Shown one piece after another: positions 16,855 through 25,165 of a stretch of DNA of 64,000 nucleotides. Numbering within the stretch: the first letter of the stretch is position 1; the number at the start of each line of letters is the position of its first letter. Location: assembly GCA_023525915.1 (NCBI GenBank), contig CP026657.1, positions 2,318,001 to 2,382,000 on the forward strand. The letters are read 5' to 3'. Origin of the DNA: Acetispira formosa (nom. nud.) (GTDB lineage: Bacteria > Desulfobacterota > Desulfarculia > Adiutricales > Adiutricaceae). The translations under genes and the position numbers were made by a program. The notes below the pieces were generated by a model. The model was not told where the DNA came from and did no database searches. It saw only the letters and a program-made list of their open reading frames with translations.

Positions 16855-17790
16855 TCAACCCATCAGGCTCATGAATTCGCGCACATTCTTCAAAGACTGA
16901 GGGTGGCACAGCGACAGAATGCTGGACCCCGCGCACAGATACGTTATAGCTGCCGTGGTTTCCAGCATTACCCCGCGCTCGGTTTCCGCCCCCAGATTGG
17001 GATGCTCAGCGCTGGAGAGCCCCACTTCTTTGGTGCGCCAGACTTCTTCCCCCAAAAAATTGATGATCGGCTGCTGCAATTCCTCCCCGTTCACGGCCAG
17101 CGCCCCGATCTCCATCCGCTCCATGACTGAATAGCAATATTCCATGCCATAGCCGAGAGCGGCCGTGGTGGGGTCCATCAGGATTTTGTCGCGCGGCATG
17201 CCAAGGTCGGTCAAAAGGATGTTCAACTGCTCGGCCAGATTGACGTCGGTGGCGGAAAGGGCGATGACCGCGTGGCCCCCGGCCATGGCCCTGGCCGCGA
17301 CTTTGCGGTAGCTGTTGTTGGTCAACGGCCCGATGGTGAGGTTTTGCCCGGCGTGGGCTTCGCATACAGCCATCAGGGTTTCCTGATCCTTGTAAGCCTG
17401 CCCCACGCCGTAAACGACCACCGGCACCTCCACAGCCTCAAGCACAGCCCCCACGGCTTTCACGGCTTCCGCTCCGCCGGTGTCCAGCCCGGCCGGGTCG
17501 GAGCTTTTCAGGTGAAGAGATATCAAATCAGCCCCATACTCAACGCATTTGGCCGCCCAGGCCCCCGGATCGCCGGTCACGCCTTCATAGGCGCGCCTCA
17601 GCACCTCCGGCCAGTTATCGGCCGGATCACAATCCCACACGTCCAGGGCCAGACGCACCGGGTGGGGGAAAGAACCTTCGAAGCTGTGAAAATTATAGGC
17701 GTTCTGCCCGCCGACCAAAAGCTTCCGGCTCCCCAGCGCCACTTCGTTTATTCTGCCTTTATAATTTATGACCGGCAATTTGAAAGACAT
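16855..17790 (-). CDS. Acetyl-CoA synthase corrinoid Fe-S protein small-subunit family (CdhD/AcsD)
   Basis: A 311-residue TIM-barrel protein of the CdhD/AcsD family: GSFPHPVRLALDVWDCDP (~40-57), YGADLISLHLKSSDP, PLTNNSYRKVAA, and VNLAEQLNILLTDLGM with MDPTTAALGYGMEY (~206-219). In the Wood-Ljungdahl pathway this subunit forms the corrinoid iron-sulfur protein that carries the methyl group to acetyl-CoA synthase. AAGGAGAAG precedes the ATG. No other carbonyl branch gene is in the window; the only partner is a secreted repeat protein 14 bp upstream in the same operon, so this copy may be detached from the main cluster. Confidence 0.86.
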   Translation of the reverse strand: MSFKLPVINYKGRINEVALGSRKLLVGGQNAYNFHSFEGSFPHPVRLALDVWDCDPADNWPEVLRRAYEGVTGDPGAWAAKCVEYGADLISLHLKSSDPAGLDTGGAEAVKAVGAVLEAVEVPVVVYGVGQAYKDQETLMAVCEAHAGQNLTIGPLTNNSYRKVAARAMAGGHAVIALSATDVNLAEQLNILLTDLGMPRDKILMDPTTAALGYGMEYCYSVMERMEIGALAVNGEELQQPIINFLGEEVWRTKEVGLSSAEHPNLGAETERGVMLETTAAITYLCAGSSILSLCHPQSLKNVREFMSLMG

Positions 17791-17804
17791 GGTCTTCTCC
17801 TTGA

Positions 17805-18389
17805 TTATTGAATTACCTTGTAGGCTGTGCCGTTTGATTCAAAAAAGGACACCCGCCCGCGCCCGCCTTCGGCCGCGCTGAAAGCGGCAATGGGACGGCC
17901 CTCCTTATCGGCCAGGGCCAGCCCCTCTTCGCGCTTGTCGCTCCATAGGGCGATGCGGTCGCGCCCGGCCTCGTCCCGAAAAATCATGGTCGGGTCGCCG
18001 CCTTCACTTAAACCCAAAAAAGCCCGGTCGCGCCCTTTCTGATCGGCCAGCTTGAAAGCGGGCCGCCCCTTGGGGGTCAGGGCCACCTGAACCTTGGAGG
18101 CCCCGTCCTGGTCACGCAGCCAGATATGCGGCTCCCCTTTGTCGCCCAAACCCATTTCCAGGCGGTATTCGCCCGCGTCGTCCAGCATGAACAGGCGGGG
18201 CTTACCGCGCACCAGGGTCAGAAGAAGACGGGTGCGGCCGCTTTCGTCAGCCAGCCGCAGTTCGCCCGCAACCAGGGCCTTGGTGCTGTCGGCCGAGGCC
18301 ATGGGGGGCGCGCCCAGCCAGCCGCCCAAAAGACCCCCGGCCAGCCCGGCCCCGAAAGCCAGGGCCAGAAAAAAGGTGTTTTTCCGCAT
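17805..18389 (-). CDS. Exported beta-repeat protein of unknown function
   Basis: A 194-residue protein with a signal peptide or N-terminal anchor (residues ~1-33, MRKNTFFLALAFGAGLAGG, ending ...ASA). The rest is at least five repeats of ~25 residues with the pattern L-x-D-x-x-G-x-x-R-x-x-L-x-L-x-x-x-G-x-P-x-L: LADESGRTRLLLTL, LDDAGEYRLEMGLG, LRDQDGASKVQVALT, LADQKGRDRAFLGLS, FRDEAGRDRIALWS, LADKEGRPIAAFS. This suggests a beta-solenoid or beta-propeller-like exported fold. GGAG precedes the ATG. It is the first gene of an operon with the CdhD/AcsD-like gene, an odd pairing of an exported and a cytoplasmic protein. Confidence 0.75.
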   Translation of the reverse strand: MRKNTFFLALAFGAGLAGGLLGGWLGAPPMASADSTKALVAGELRLADESGRTRLLLTLVRGKPRLFMLDDAGEYRLEMGLGDKGEPHIWLRDQDGASKVQVALTPKGRPAFKLADQKGRDRAFLGLSEGGDPTMIFRDEAGRDRIALWSDKREEGLALADKEGRPIAAFSAAEGGRGRVSFFESNGTAYKVIQ

Positions 18390-18491
18390 AATAAAAACTC
18401 CAGTTTGAAAAACGTTGTGAGTATTGCTATCATAATAGGGATCGGGCGGGCATGTAAAACCCTTCCCATTCCTTTAACGAAGGTATTATAT

Positions 18492-18956
18492 ATGGATTTT
18501 GACGCCAGCGCGAACATAATAAAAGTCTTCCGCCCGGCGGTCCGCTCCGTGTGGTTTCTTTTTCTGGGCGCGGCTCTCGGCCCGGCCATCATGCATCTCG
18601 GGCGCGACCCGGAGGGGCACCCCGCTAAATGGATCGGCCTCTGCCTTTTGTGCCTGGCTCTGATAATCCACCGCCTGAGCCTGAAATACACCTTGACCGA
18701 GCGCCAGCTTATGGTTGAATCCTGGTGGGGCCTGGGCCGGGAGGAAATTATCACCCTGGCCCATATCCGGGACGTGACCGCCGCGCAGGGCATTGCCGGG
18801 CGTCTGGCCGGGTGCGGCCACCTTTATGTGGCCAGCGACGCGTTCAATGAATCCGGCGTCAATCTTCTGGGTCAGCCTAATTTTCGGGAATTGGCTGAAG
18901 AACTAAAAATTCTGGCCCAGCGGGCCAGAATGGGTGGCGCAAATGGCCTCGTCTGA
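18492..18956 (+). CDS. Membrane protein with bacterial PH-like domain
   Basis: A 154-residue protein with two hydrophobic helices (~19-35 and ~48-62) and a C-terminal bacterial PH (YdbS/DUF304-like) domain: KYTLTERQLMVESWWGLG then EEIITLAHIRDVTA. The frame is open further upstream, but the ATG at 18492 begins a well-formed protein. It overlaps the following DnaJ-class gene by 14 bp, so they are probably cotranscribed. Function unknown. Confidence 0.7.
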   Translation: MDFDASANIIKVFRPAVRSVWFLFLGAALGPAIMHLGRDPEGHPAKWIGLCLLCLALIIHRLSLKYTLTERQLMVESWWGLGREEIITLAHIRDVTAAQGIAGRLAGCGHLYVASDAFNESGVNLLGQPNFRELAEELKILAQRARMGGANGLV

Positions 18957-19827
18957 TTACTACACACTTCTGGGCGTCAGCCGGCAGGCTTCGGGGGACG
19001 ACCTCAAAAAAGCTTATCGCCGTCTGGCCGTCCATTGGCACCCGGACCGCAACCCCGGCTCCAGAATAGCCGAGGAACGTTTTAAGGCCATTTCCGAAGC
19101 CTACGCGGTGCTCAGCAATCCCGGCAAGCGGCGGCAATATGATCTTCTGGGCCCGTCTGAGTTTAAGAACGAATATAGCCATGAAGAGATTTTTCAGGGT
19201 TTTGAGCCGGGCGATTTTTTTAAAATGTTTGGTCTGGAGGACGCCAAAGACGCTCTGACCCGCATTTTTGACGAAAACCGCAAAGTGCCGGTGGCCACTG
19301 AACGGGAGGAGACCAAAGCCAGAATCAGTGATTTTTTTGCCGGTTTCGGCCAGAAACACTCCACGCGGGACAACCGTTCGCCTGATATAATCATTCCTCT
19401 TCAGGTCTCATTTAAGGACGCGGCGTTGGGCGCGGAGAAATTCGTGGCCTACAACACGCCTGGCGGGGCGATAAAGGTGGCGGTTTCAGTGCCGCCCGCC
19501 TCCAACACCGGCCACCGCATCCTGATAAAAGGCAAGGGCCCCAGCAAGGCCGGCGGCCAGCCCGGCGACATCATCGTCACTCTGAACGTCAGCCCGGACC
19601 CGGCGTTCAACCGGCGCGGCTATGATCTTTATACTTTTGTGACGGTATCCCCGCAGGATCTCAATACCGGCTGCCGTCCGCTGGTCACCTCGCTCACCGG
19701 ACAGCCTCTGCGTTTGACTATTCCGGCCGGAACGATAGCCGGGGCGAATTTCAAAGTGCCCGGCTATGGCCTCTCCAAACCCGACGGCGGCAAGGGTGAT
19801 ATGCTGGTGCAGGTGCGGCGCAAATAA
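18943..19827 (+). CDS. DnaJ-class (CbpA-like) co-chaperone
   Basis: A ~294-residue protein with an N-terminal J domain (DYYTLLGVSR, HWHPDRNPGS with the essential HPD, KRRQYDLLG; residues ~4-70) and a C-terminal substrate-binding DnaJ_C region (~145-290). There is no cysteine-rich zinc domain, so it is CbpA-type. It stimulates a DnaK-type ATPase. Start is ATG at 18943 or GTG at 18934; the first gives the standard MASSDYYTLLGV start. Confidence 0.88.
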   Translation: MASSDYYTLLGVSRQASGDDLKKAYRRLAVHWHPDRNPGSRIAEERFKAISEAYAVLSNPGKRRQYDLLGPSEFKNEYSHEEIFQGFEPGDFFKMFGLEDAKDALTRIFDENRKVPVATEREETKARISDFFAGFGQKHSTRDNRSPDIIIPLQVSFKDAALGAEKFVAYNTPGGAIKVAVSVPPASNTGHRILIKGKGPSKAGGQPGDIIVTLNVSPDPAFNRRGYDLYTFVTVSPQDLNTGCRPLVTSLTGQPLRLTIPAGTIAGANFKVPGYGLSKPDGGKGDMLVQVRRK

Positions 19828-19845
19828 GCGGCGCGGGTAAAGATT

Positions 19846-19879
19846 AAGCCGAAACTCTGATGGAGTTTCGGCTTTTTTT
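19846..19879 (+). terminator. Rho-independent terminator after the DnaJ-class gene
   Basis: A 12-bp stem AAGCCGAAACTC / GAGTTTCGGCTT, 5-base loop and a seven-T run. Confidence 0.85.
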
Positions 19880-19923
19880 ACTACTCTGAACAGCTTACCG
19901 GCTATGGGCCGGAGTGCGGTAAC

Positions 19924-20277
19924 TTACATGGGAGCGAAAGTGCTGTCCGGCGACGGCTGAATTTCGGCCAGATGCGACAAGTCCTCTATCTCCGATATGT
20001 CCAAGGTGAAATTAATCTTCAATTCATCCATCAACTGCATGGCTTCAGAGCTTCCGGCCAGTTTATCGGCGATGGTGTGAAAGACGCTTTCAAACTCTTC
20101 ATCGGACAAAAGGGCTGGATCATAGTCGCCGGATTCCGGCAAAAGCCCCATTTCCATGAGTGTTTCAATATAGGTATCGCTGAAAATCGCCAGAAATTTG
20201 TCGCACCTGGCCCTTAAGGGGTGGTCCTGATTCCAGGGATCGCGCAGATAAACTTCAGATATAGTTGATCTTCCCAT
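19924..20277 (-). CDS. Small acidic protein of unknown function
   Basis: A 117-residue acidic, mostly helical protein (MGRSTISEVYLRDPWNQ...) with no signal peptide, membrane segment or cysteine-rich motif that I recognise. The frame is open to 20340, but GGAGGATTAAA lies directly before the ATG at 20277, which decides the start. It stands alone on the minus strand, upstream of a composite repeat and convergent with the DnaJ-class gene. Confidence 0.65.
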   Translation of the reverse strand: MGRSTISEVYLRDPWNQDHPLRARCDKFLAIFSDTYIETLMEMGLLPESGDYDPALLSDEEFESVFHTIADKLAGSSEAMQLMDELKINFTLDISEIEDLSHLAEIQPSPDSTFAPM

Positions 20278-20385
20278 TTTAATCCTCCATTTGTGCAAAA
20301 TGTCTGAGGCGGTATATCCGCCTTTAGTTATATGACACAAAGGGTATTAGCATTTTGTGTGCCAGGAAAAACTTTCCGAACTCCA

Positions 20386-20630
20386 TTTGACCGCCTGAAG
20401 CCGGGGATTATTTTTGTCACGGCGAGATGAAGGGGGTCTTTAGTCACGGAGCCGGGACAAAAACAATCCCCGGCTTCAGGCTCCAGTTTGACCTATGCAC
20501 ACTTTCCAGCCATTAAGAAAGCCGACCAGGCAGCCGCCGGGAGAAATGTTTTTGCCCTGGGTTCCGTGACTAAAGACCCCCGGAACGGAACCCAGGGCAA
20601 AAACATTTCTCCCGGCGGCGGTCACTCGCG
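20386..20630 (+). repeat. Composite hairpin element CE3 (type B decayed, type A intact)
   Basis: This fills most of the gene-free stretch 20278-20726. The right arm of hairpin B (20446-20481) is intact, but its left arm (from 20393) matches only over its outer ~28 bases and then diverges near the loop. Hairpin A is perfect over 35 bp (20533-20567 with 20585-20619) with a 17-base loop. The linker contains ATGCACACTTTCCAGCC and GCCGACCAGGCA. Downstream, 20690-20727 is a G/C-rich hairpin (AAGGGGGC with GCCCCCTT) that may terminate the minus-strand radical SAM gene. Confidence 0.82.
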
Positions 20631-20726
20631 TCACTTAAAAGGGCAGCCAGCGGCCATAACTGACCATGACCGCACTCCGAGTGGGGGTCAAGGGGGCTTT
20701 GCCCCCTTGCGGGGTGGGCCCCCCTC

Positions 20727-22481
20727 TTAAATAAAATTACGGGTTTTAAGACGGTCGATATCGGCCAGGAGCTGATTATACTTAGTCATGCGGCACTGGG
20801 GGCAATTTAGCTGACAGAAGCGGGGAGAAGCGGCCTGGGCCACTTGGGCGGCTCGCTCGGGGCCGAGCCAGATATCGCGGAAGGATGACTCGGTTAGATT
20901 GCCAATGGGCCGGGCCTCTTCTTCAGTGTTGAGACGCCCGCAGAGCCAGACCGCGCCGTCAGCCCCGATGACTGTGGACAGGCTGTGGGCCAGACAGGGC
21001 AGACACTGGTTGCCGCTGGGCTGATTTTCAGCCAGGGCGGAGAGGTTGACGGAAAAGTCGGGAGTCTCGAACTTTTTCAGAAAATCCAGGGGCAGACGAC
21101 TGACCAGCTCAGGATGATCAACTACCGGGCGGATTTGCAGATAATTCACATCCAGCGAGCGCAGGGTCAGGACCAAATGCTGAAGGTGGTCCGGCTCGTC
21201 ATTCTGATTGGTCAGAACATAGCCGACACCTAAGGTCACCTCCGGGGCCAGCTCGGCCAGACGGCCGATGTTGGCCAGCGACTGATCGAAGCCGTCCACG
21301 CCCTTTAGCCGCAGATACTGGCGGCGGTCAGCGGTATCAAGGCTGACGCGAATCCATTCAAAATTTTTGTAAATGGCCGGATCGCGGCCGGGAGGAAAGA
21401 GATCGAGGCCGTTGGTTATCAGGCCCACGGCCAGACCATGGGCGCGGGCCGAGAGCACGGCCTCTTCAAAAAAATCGGCCAGGGTCGGTTCGCCGCCGCC
21501 CTCAATGGTAATGCCGCGAGTGCCGCCCAGGGCCAGGTCGGCGAAAAGGTTTTCCAGAAGTTCAGGGTCCATGCGGTCGGGGGAACGGTCGCGCAGGTTT
21601 TTATCTGAACACCAGAGGCAGTTTTGATTGCAGCGATTGGTGAGGGAAAGCTCAACCGAAATGGGATAGCTGTCGTCCACGCTTTCCGGCCCGTTTTTTT
21701 TCAGGGCGGCCAGCTTTTCAGGAAAGAGCAGAACTTTCTGCAAACCCACTTCAGCCGCGCCCCCGGCTGAGCGGACGGCCAGCTCCGGGCGCGCGGAGAA
21801 GAAGTCGATAACCTGGGTGTTGTCCGGCTCTGAAAAAGCTTCAAAAATGGCCTCCACAACCTTTTCGTCGCCGGAAAAATCAACGCTGGCCTTGAAATCG
21901 GGGGCGGTGCGGGCGGCCGGAGGCAGATATAGACTGAAATCGCCGGGGCGGCGCAAAAACAGGCGGGTGCCGCTGTAAAAATCGCCGGGCTGGCCGTATT
22001 CGGCCAGTTCAGCCAGAACGTTCACCGACATTATCTCCGCCCCCAGGCCGTAAACCACACCCTGATAATGGCTGTTGGAACTGTAATCGGCCCTTTTTTT
22101 CAGGTGACCTTGAGCCAGTTCGTCCAGCGCCCAGGGGTCGATCAGGGGGAAATTGCCGTTGACACGCACTACATGTTCAGCACCCTGGTGGCGGGCGGCC
22201 ATTAGGAGCCGCCGGAGAACATCGTGCGGATATCCGGCAATCACCTCCAGGCCCAGTTCACGGCCCGCCTCGGCAATGCGGCGGTCGGCCTCTTCATCAC
22301 CCACGGCCAAAATGAGGCTGTCCAATTGTGCGCATATTTTCAGTCTGCGCACAATATGGGCCAGCACCGGCCGCCCCAGAACACAGGCCAGGGCGCGGTC
22401 GGTCAGAAGGCCGCCGGGCCGGTCAGGCGAACTGGACCGGGCCAGAATGGCGGCCGTCATTTTGGGGCGGGCGGCGCTCAC
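20727..22481 (-). CDS. Degenerate SpsF-like nucleotidyltransferase fused to radical SAM/SPASM domain
   Basis: A 584-residue fusion. Residues ~8-240 resemble SpsF/CMP-sugar synthetase nucleotidyltransferases (ILARSSSPDRPGG, VIAGYPHDVLRRLLMAARHQ, VRVNGNFPLIDPWALDEL). Key positions are changed: the usual ARMGSTRLPGK-like loop lacks its lysine, and the usual VRITGDCPLIDP has Asn in place of the metal-binding Asp. Residues ~270-480 are a radical SAM domain with CNQNCLWC (C-x3-C-x2-C) and a GGGEPT motif; the C-terminal ~90 residues have CLPC and a cysteine set CQLNCPQC typical of SPASM auxiliary cluster domains. GTG start overlaps the pepA stop. The N-terminal part may bind a nucleotide-sugar without catalysis (inference). 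Confidence 0.8.
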   Translation of the reverse strand: MSAARPKMTAAILARSSSPDRPGGLLTDRALACVLGRPVLAHIVRRLKICAQLDSLILAVGDEEADRRIAEAGRELGLEVIAGYPHDVLRRLLMAARHQGAEHVVRVNGNFPLIDPWALDELAQGHLKKRADYSSNSHYQGVVYGLGAEIMSVNVLAELAEYGQPGDFYSGTRLFLRRPGDFSLYLPPAARTAPDFKASVDFSGDEKVVEAIFEAFSEPDNTQVIDFFSARPELAVRSAGGAAEVGLQKVLLFPEKLAALKKNGPESVDDSYPISVELSLTNRCNQNCLWCSDKNLRDRSPDRMDPELLENLFADLALGGTRGITIEGGGEPTLADFFEEAVLSARAHGLAVGLITNGLDLFPPGRDPAIYKNFEWIRVSLDTADRRQYLRLKGVDGFDQSLANIGRLAELAPEVTLGVGYVLTNQNDEPDHLQHLVLTLRSLDVNYLQIRPVVDHPELVSRLPLDFLKKFETPDFSVNLSALAENQPSGNQCLPCLAHSLSTVIGADGAVWLCGRLNTEEEARPIGNLTESSFRDIWLGPERAAQVAQAASPRFCQLNCPQCRMTKYNQLLADIDRLKTRNFI

Positions 22482-23956
22482 TTGCGGCCGGCCAGGTCGG
22501 TCAAAAAGCGCAGCAGTGAACGCACGGCAAAGCCGGAAGCGCCCACCGGAGCACTGGGCCGGGCCTTGTTGGTGCGGCCGGGGCCGGCGATGTCCAGGTG
22601 CGCCCAGGCCACTCCTTCAGGTATGAAGCGCTTAAGGAACAGCGCGGCCACAATGGCCCGTCCGTAGGGGCCGCTGGGGCAGTTCATGATGTCGGCGGTC
22701 TGGCTCTTGAGGGTATCGTCGTAATCGTCGATCAGCGGCAGGGGCCAGAGGTTTTCGCCTATCGCGCTGGAAGCGTCCATCAGGCCGTGCCTGAGGCTGC
22801 CATCGTTGGTGAACAGGCCCGCGCAGAGGTCGCCCAGGGCGACGGCGGCCGCGCCGGTCAGGGTGGCCACGTCGATGATCATGGCCGGTTTCATTTCAGC
22901 GGCCCAGGTCAGGGCTTCGGCCAGTATCAGGCGGCCCTCGGCGTCGGTGTTGGTTATTTCCACGGTCAGGCCTGAGCGGGTGGCTATGACGTCGCCGACG
23001 TGGACGGCTCCGCCGTCGGGCATATTGTCGGCCATGGGAATGACGGCGGTTATGTTGAGCGGCAGTTTCATTTCAGCGGCCGCCTTGATGGTGGCCAGAA
23101 CGGCCGCCGCCCCGCCCATGTCGGTCTTCATGGTTTCCATGCCGGCGGCTGGTTTCAGGGACAGGCCGCCGGAATCGAAGGTGATGCCTTTGCCGACCAG
23201 GACGATCGGCTTTTTGGCGGCGGGCGCGCCCTTATATTGCAGAGTGACCAGGCGGGGCTTGTTGACGCTGCCTTGGCCCACGGCCAGAATCAGGCCCATT
23301 TTTTCCTTGGCCAGCCCTTTTTCATCCAGAACCGAAGCTTTCAGCTTCAGAGTTTTGGCGATAGCCAGGGCCTCTTTGGCGAAAGATTCAGGATAGAGCG
23401 CGTTGGGCGGCAAATCGCCCAGGCGGCGGGCCAGATTGGCGGCTTCGGCCAGGCATTTGGCCTTTTCCACTTTGGCCGGTCCATTTTTAATGGTTTCCAG
23501 GGCCGCACGGAAGCGGATGGCTTTCAGGCTGGGTTTGGGGCCGGGTTTGCTTTTGAATTCGGTCTGACGGTAAAGGTGTAGGAGAGCGCCCTGAACGCAC
23601 AGCTCCAGCACTTCATCTTGAGGAAGGCCAGAGGCAGGGGGCAGGACCAGATCAAATTCGCGGCAGTTTCTGGCCAGGGCCATTTTAGAGGCCACGGCCG
23701 CCGCTTCTATGATTTTGGCCGGGGTGACTTTGGCGGCCGCGCCCAGGCCGATGAGAAACAACCAGCCTTTGTCGGTCTTCAAAGGCAATTCGGCCAGATA
23801 AGAGCCCTTGAACTGGTCCTCTTTCAGAAGCGGCGCTATCAGCTTGGTGAATTCTTTCAGTTCGGGCCTTTTTTTCAGATCGGCCTTGTCATCCAAAAAA
23901 ATCGCGGTGTTGGTCATGGAGCTTTCAAGTGCCCCGGCTTTAAACTGAAGTTTCAT
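22478..23956 (-). CDS. pepA: Leucyl aminopeptidase (M17)
   Basis: A 492-residue cytosol aminopeptidase. The C-terminal catalytic half has VGKGITFDSGGLSLKP (~252-267), MKTDMGGAAAV, and the family signature NTDAEGRLILAEAL (~338-351), supplying the dimetal-binding Lys, Asp and Glu residues. It removes N-terminal residues from peptides in the cytoplasm as a hexamer. AAGGAAATTAT precedes the ATG. The gene is upstream of and overlaps the radical SAM fusion by 4 bp. Confidence 0.95.
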   Translation of the reverse strand: MKLQFKAGALESSMTNTAIFLDDKADLKKRPELKEFTKLIAPLLKEDQFKGSYLAELPLKTDKGWLFLIGLGAAAKVTPAKIIEAAAVASKMALARNCREFDLVLPPASGLPQDEVLELCVQGALLHLYRQTEFKSKPGPKPSLKAIRFRAALETIKNGPAKVEKAKCLAEAANLARRLGDLPPNALYPESFAKEALAIAKTLKLKASVLDEKGLAKEKMGLILAVGQGSVNKPRLVTLQYKGAPAAKKPIVLVGKGITFDSGGLSLKPAAGMETMKTDMGGAAAVLATIKAAAEMKLPLNITAVIPMADNMPDGGAVHVGDVIATRSGLTVEITNTDAEGRLILAEALTWAAEMKPAMIIDVATLTGAAAVALGDLCAGLFTNDGSLRHGLMDASSAIGENLWPLPLIDDYDDTLKSQTADIMNCPSGPYGRAIVAALFLKRFIPEGVAWAHLDIAGPGRTNKARPSAPVGASGFAVRSLLRFLTDLAGRK

Positions 23957-24060
23957 ATAATTTCCTTTTCATAAATCTCCGGCGGTTTTTCCGGGTATTT
24001 TGTAATTATATAGCCGAATTGTTAAAAAAACCATCCCTTCGGCCAGATAACTCTGCATTT

Positions 24061-24218
24061 TTAATTATGGCTGATGTGTTTCCATTATCGGGGGTCGACC
24101 ATAGGGAGACGGAGCGCCAGCGACTGGTTTTGACGGCAAAGAAGCAACTCGCGAAGCAAAAACCACGCTTTTTGCGTAGCTATGCGCCGTAAGTTCAAGG
24201 GGAAAATGCCATAACCAT
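24061..24218 (+). repeat. MITE-like repeat, family II copy 1
   Basis: About 160 bp bounded by TTAATTATGGC and GCCATAACCATTG, with the shared core GACGGAGCGCCAGCGACTGG and a hairpin GCAAAAA-CCACGC-TTTTTGC. It lies in the gene-free stretch 23957-24495. No reading frame of its own is supported, so if it moves it does so with a transposase from elsewhere. Confidence 0.75.
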
Positions 24219-24315
24219 TGTTAAGCAGGCTTCAGGTAATTTGTCACAAAAACCGGAGAGACTGTTTACAGCTTTATTTTTTTCCAACTTGGAAAGTTCA
24301 AAGGTAAAACAATCA

Positions 24316-24344
24316 GTTGTGCCCTGGCCGCTGGAGGGCACAAC
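24316..24344. promoter_or_regulatory. Perfect inverted repeat, likely activator site for the sigma-54 promoter at 24390
   Basis: GTTGTGCCCT and AGGGCACAAC are perfect 10-bp arms with a 9-base spacer. It lies 46 bp upstream of the -24 element and has no T-run, so an enhancer-binding site fits better than a terminator. Confidence 0.5.
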
Positions 24345-24389
24345 CCTTGGCCAATCAGGCCTATGAGGCAAAAAATTCCGCTCCGGCAC

Positions 24390-24405
24390 TGGCATTATCC
24401 TTGCT
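24390..24405 (+). promoter_or_regulatory. Sigma-54 promoter of the small Ser/Gly/Asn-rich protein gene
   Basis: TGGCATTATCCTTGCT matches the -24/-12 consensus with correct spacing; only the position after TGGCAY deviates. It is ~90 bp before the start at 24496. Confidence 0.72.
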
Positions 24406-24495
24406 GTTAATTCGGTCAGCTAGTATTTCAGGCAAAATCATCCGCCTGCGATCAATTCAATCAAGCCCGGGAAGGGGCTTATCAGGAGGTTCATC

Positions 24496-24819
24496 ATGAG
24501 CTTTGGCAGTGTCAGCAATGATTATAATCAGAATATCTGGGGCGCGGCCGCGTACACCAACCAACAGGCCGCGACCATCGGCCGCCAGGACTCCACCAGC
24601 GATTTCAAAAGCGCCCTTGAGGATCTGGAAGAAGAAGACGGCAGCACTTCCTTCGGCTTCGGTTCAACCAACAGCGAAGGCGGGCTGACCAGCAGCATCT
24701 CGGCCATGCTCGGCTCATCCAACGATATGCTCAGCCAGCTGCAGTTCACTCTTTTGAAAAACAACTCCGCCGCCAACGGCAACAGCCTGAACAGCCGCCT
24801 GAGCGAATCCCTGCTTTGA
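24496..24819 (+). CDS. Small Ser/Gly/Asn-rich protein, unknown function, sigma-54 controlled
   Basis: A 107-residue protein (MSFGSVSNDYNQNIWGAAAY...) rich in Ser, Asn, Gly and Gln, with an acidic centre (LEDLEEEDG) and a more helical C terminus (SAMLGSSNDMLSQLQFTLL). It has no cysteine, no signal peptide and no membrane segment that I can see. AGGAGG lies six bases before the ATG, a sigma-54 promoter with an upstream palindrome precedes it, and a terminator follows, so it is a well-defined single-gene unit. I do not recognise a family; low sequence complexity and absence of Cys resemble secreted or surface-assembled proteins, which is only an impression. Confidence 0.72.
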   Translation: MSFGSVSNDYNQNIWGAAAYTNQQAATIGRQDSTSDFKSALEDLEEEDGSTSFGFGSTNSEGGLTSSISAMLGSSNDMLSQLQFTLLKNNSAANGNSLNSRLSESLL

Positions 24820-24845
24820 TCAGAGAGGCGAAGTTCAGACAGCGA

Positions 24846-24875
24846 ACGGCCGGTGGCGACACCGGCCGTTTTTTT
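24846..24875 (+). terminator. Rho-independent terminator after the 24496 gene
   Basis: A 10-bp stem ACGGCCGGTG / CACCGGCCGT with a 4-base loop followed by seven Ts. The gene-free stretch continues to 25165; apart from repeat family III I see nothing defined in it. Confidence 0.88.
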
Positions 24876-25047
24876 ATGCCGCATCCCCAATATTTATACT
24901 GAGCGACATGAGTTTTTGCGCACTTAAACGGACCTGTCGGCTGCTTATGCACAAAGACTTTTGACGCACGGTATAATATACTGTAACAGATTGATTTGCG
25001 GCAAAGAGTAATTATGATATAGTCTGATGGGATAGCCAGATTTTAAG

Positions 25048-25115
25048 TTTTTTACCGGCGCACGGTCAACCTGCCCTGAACAGGCGGCCGACAGTGCGTG
25101 ACTGCGTTCATTAAA
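25048..25115 (+). repeat. Dispersed leader repeat, family III copy 2
   Basis: TTTTTTACCGGCGCACGGTC, then CAACCTGCC and an inner CCTG/CAGG hairpin; CGCAC pairs with GTGCG at 25094-25098. It lies ~50 bases before the 25166 start, in the sense orientation as in the other copies. Confidence 0.65.
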
Positions 25116-25165
25116 AGATTACATCAAACAAGCCGGCCCGGCCGGACTGACATTATTGAAGGTAT

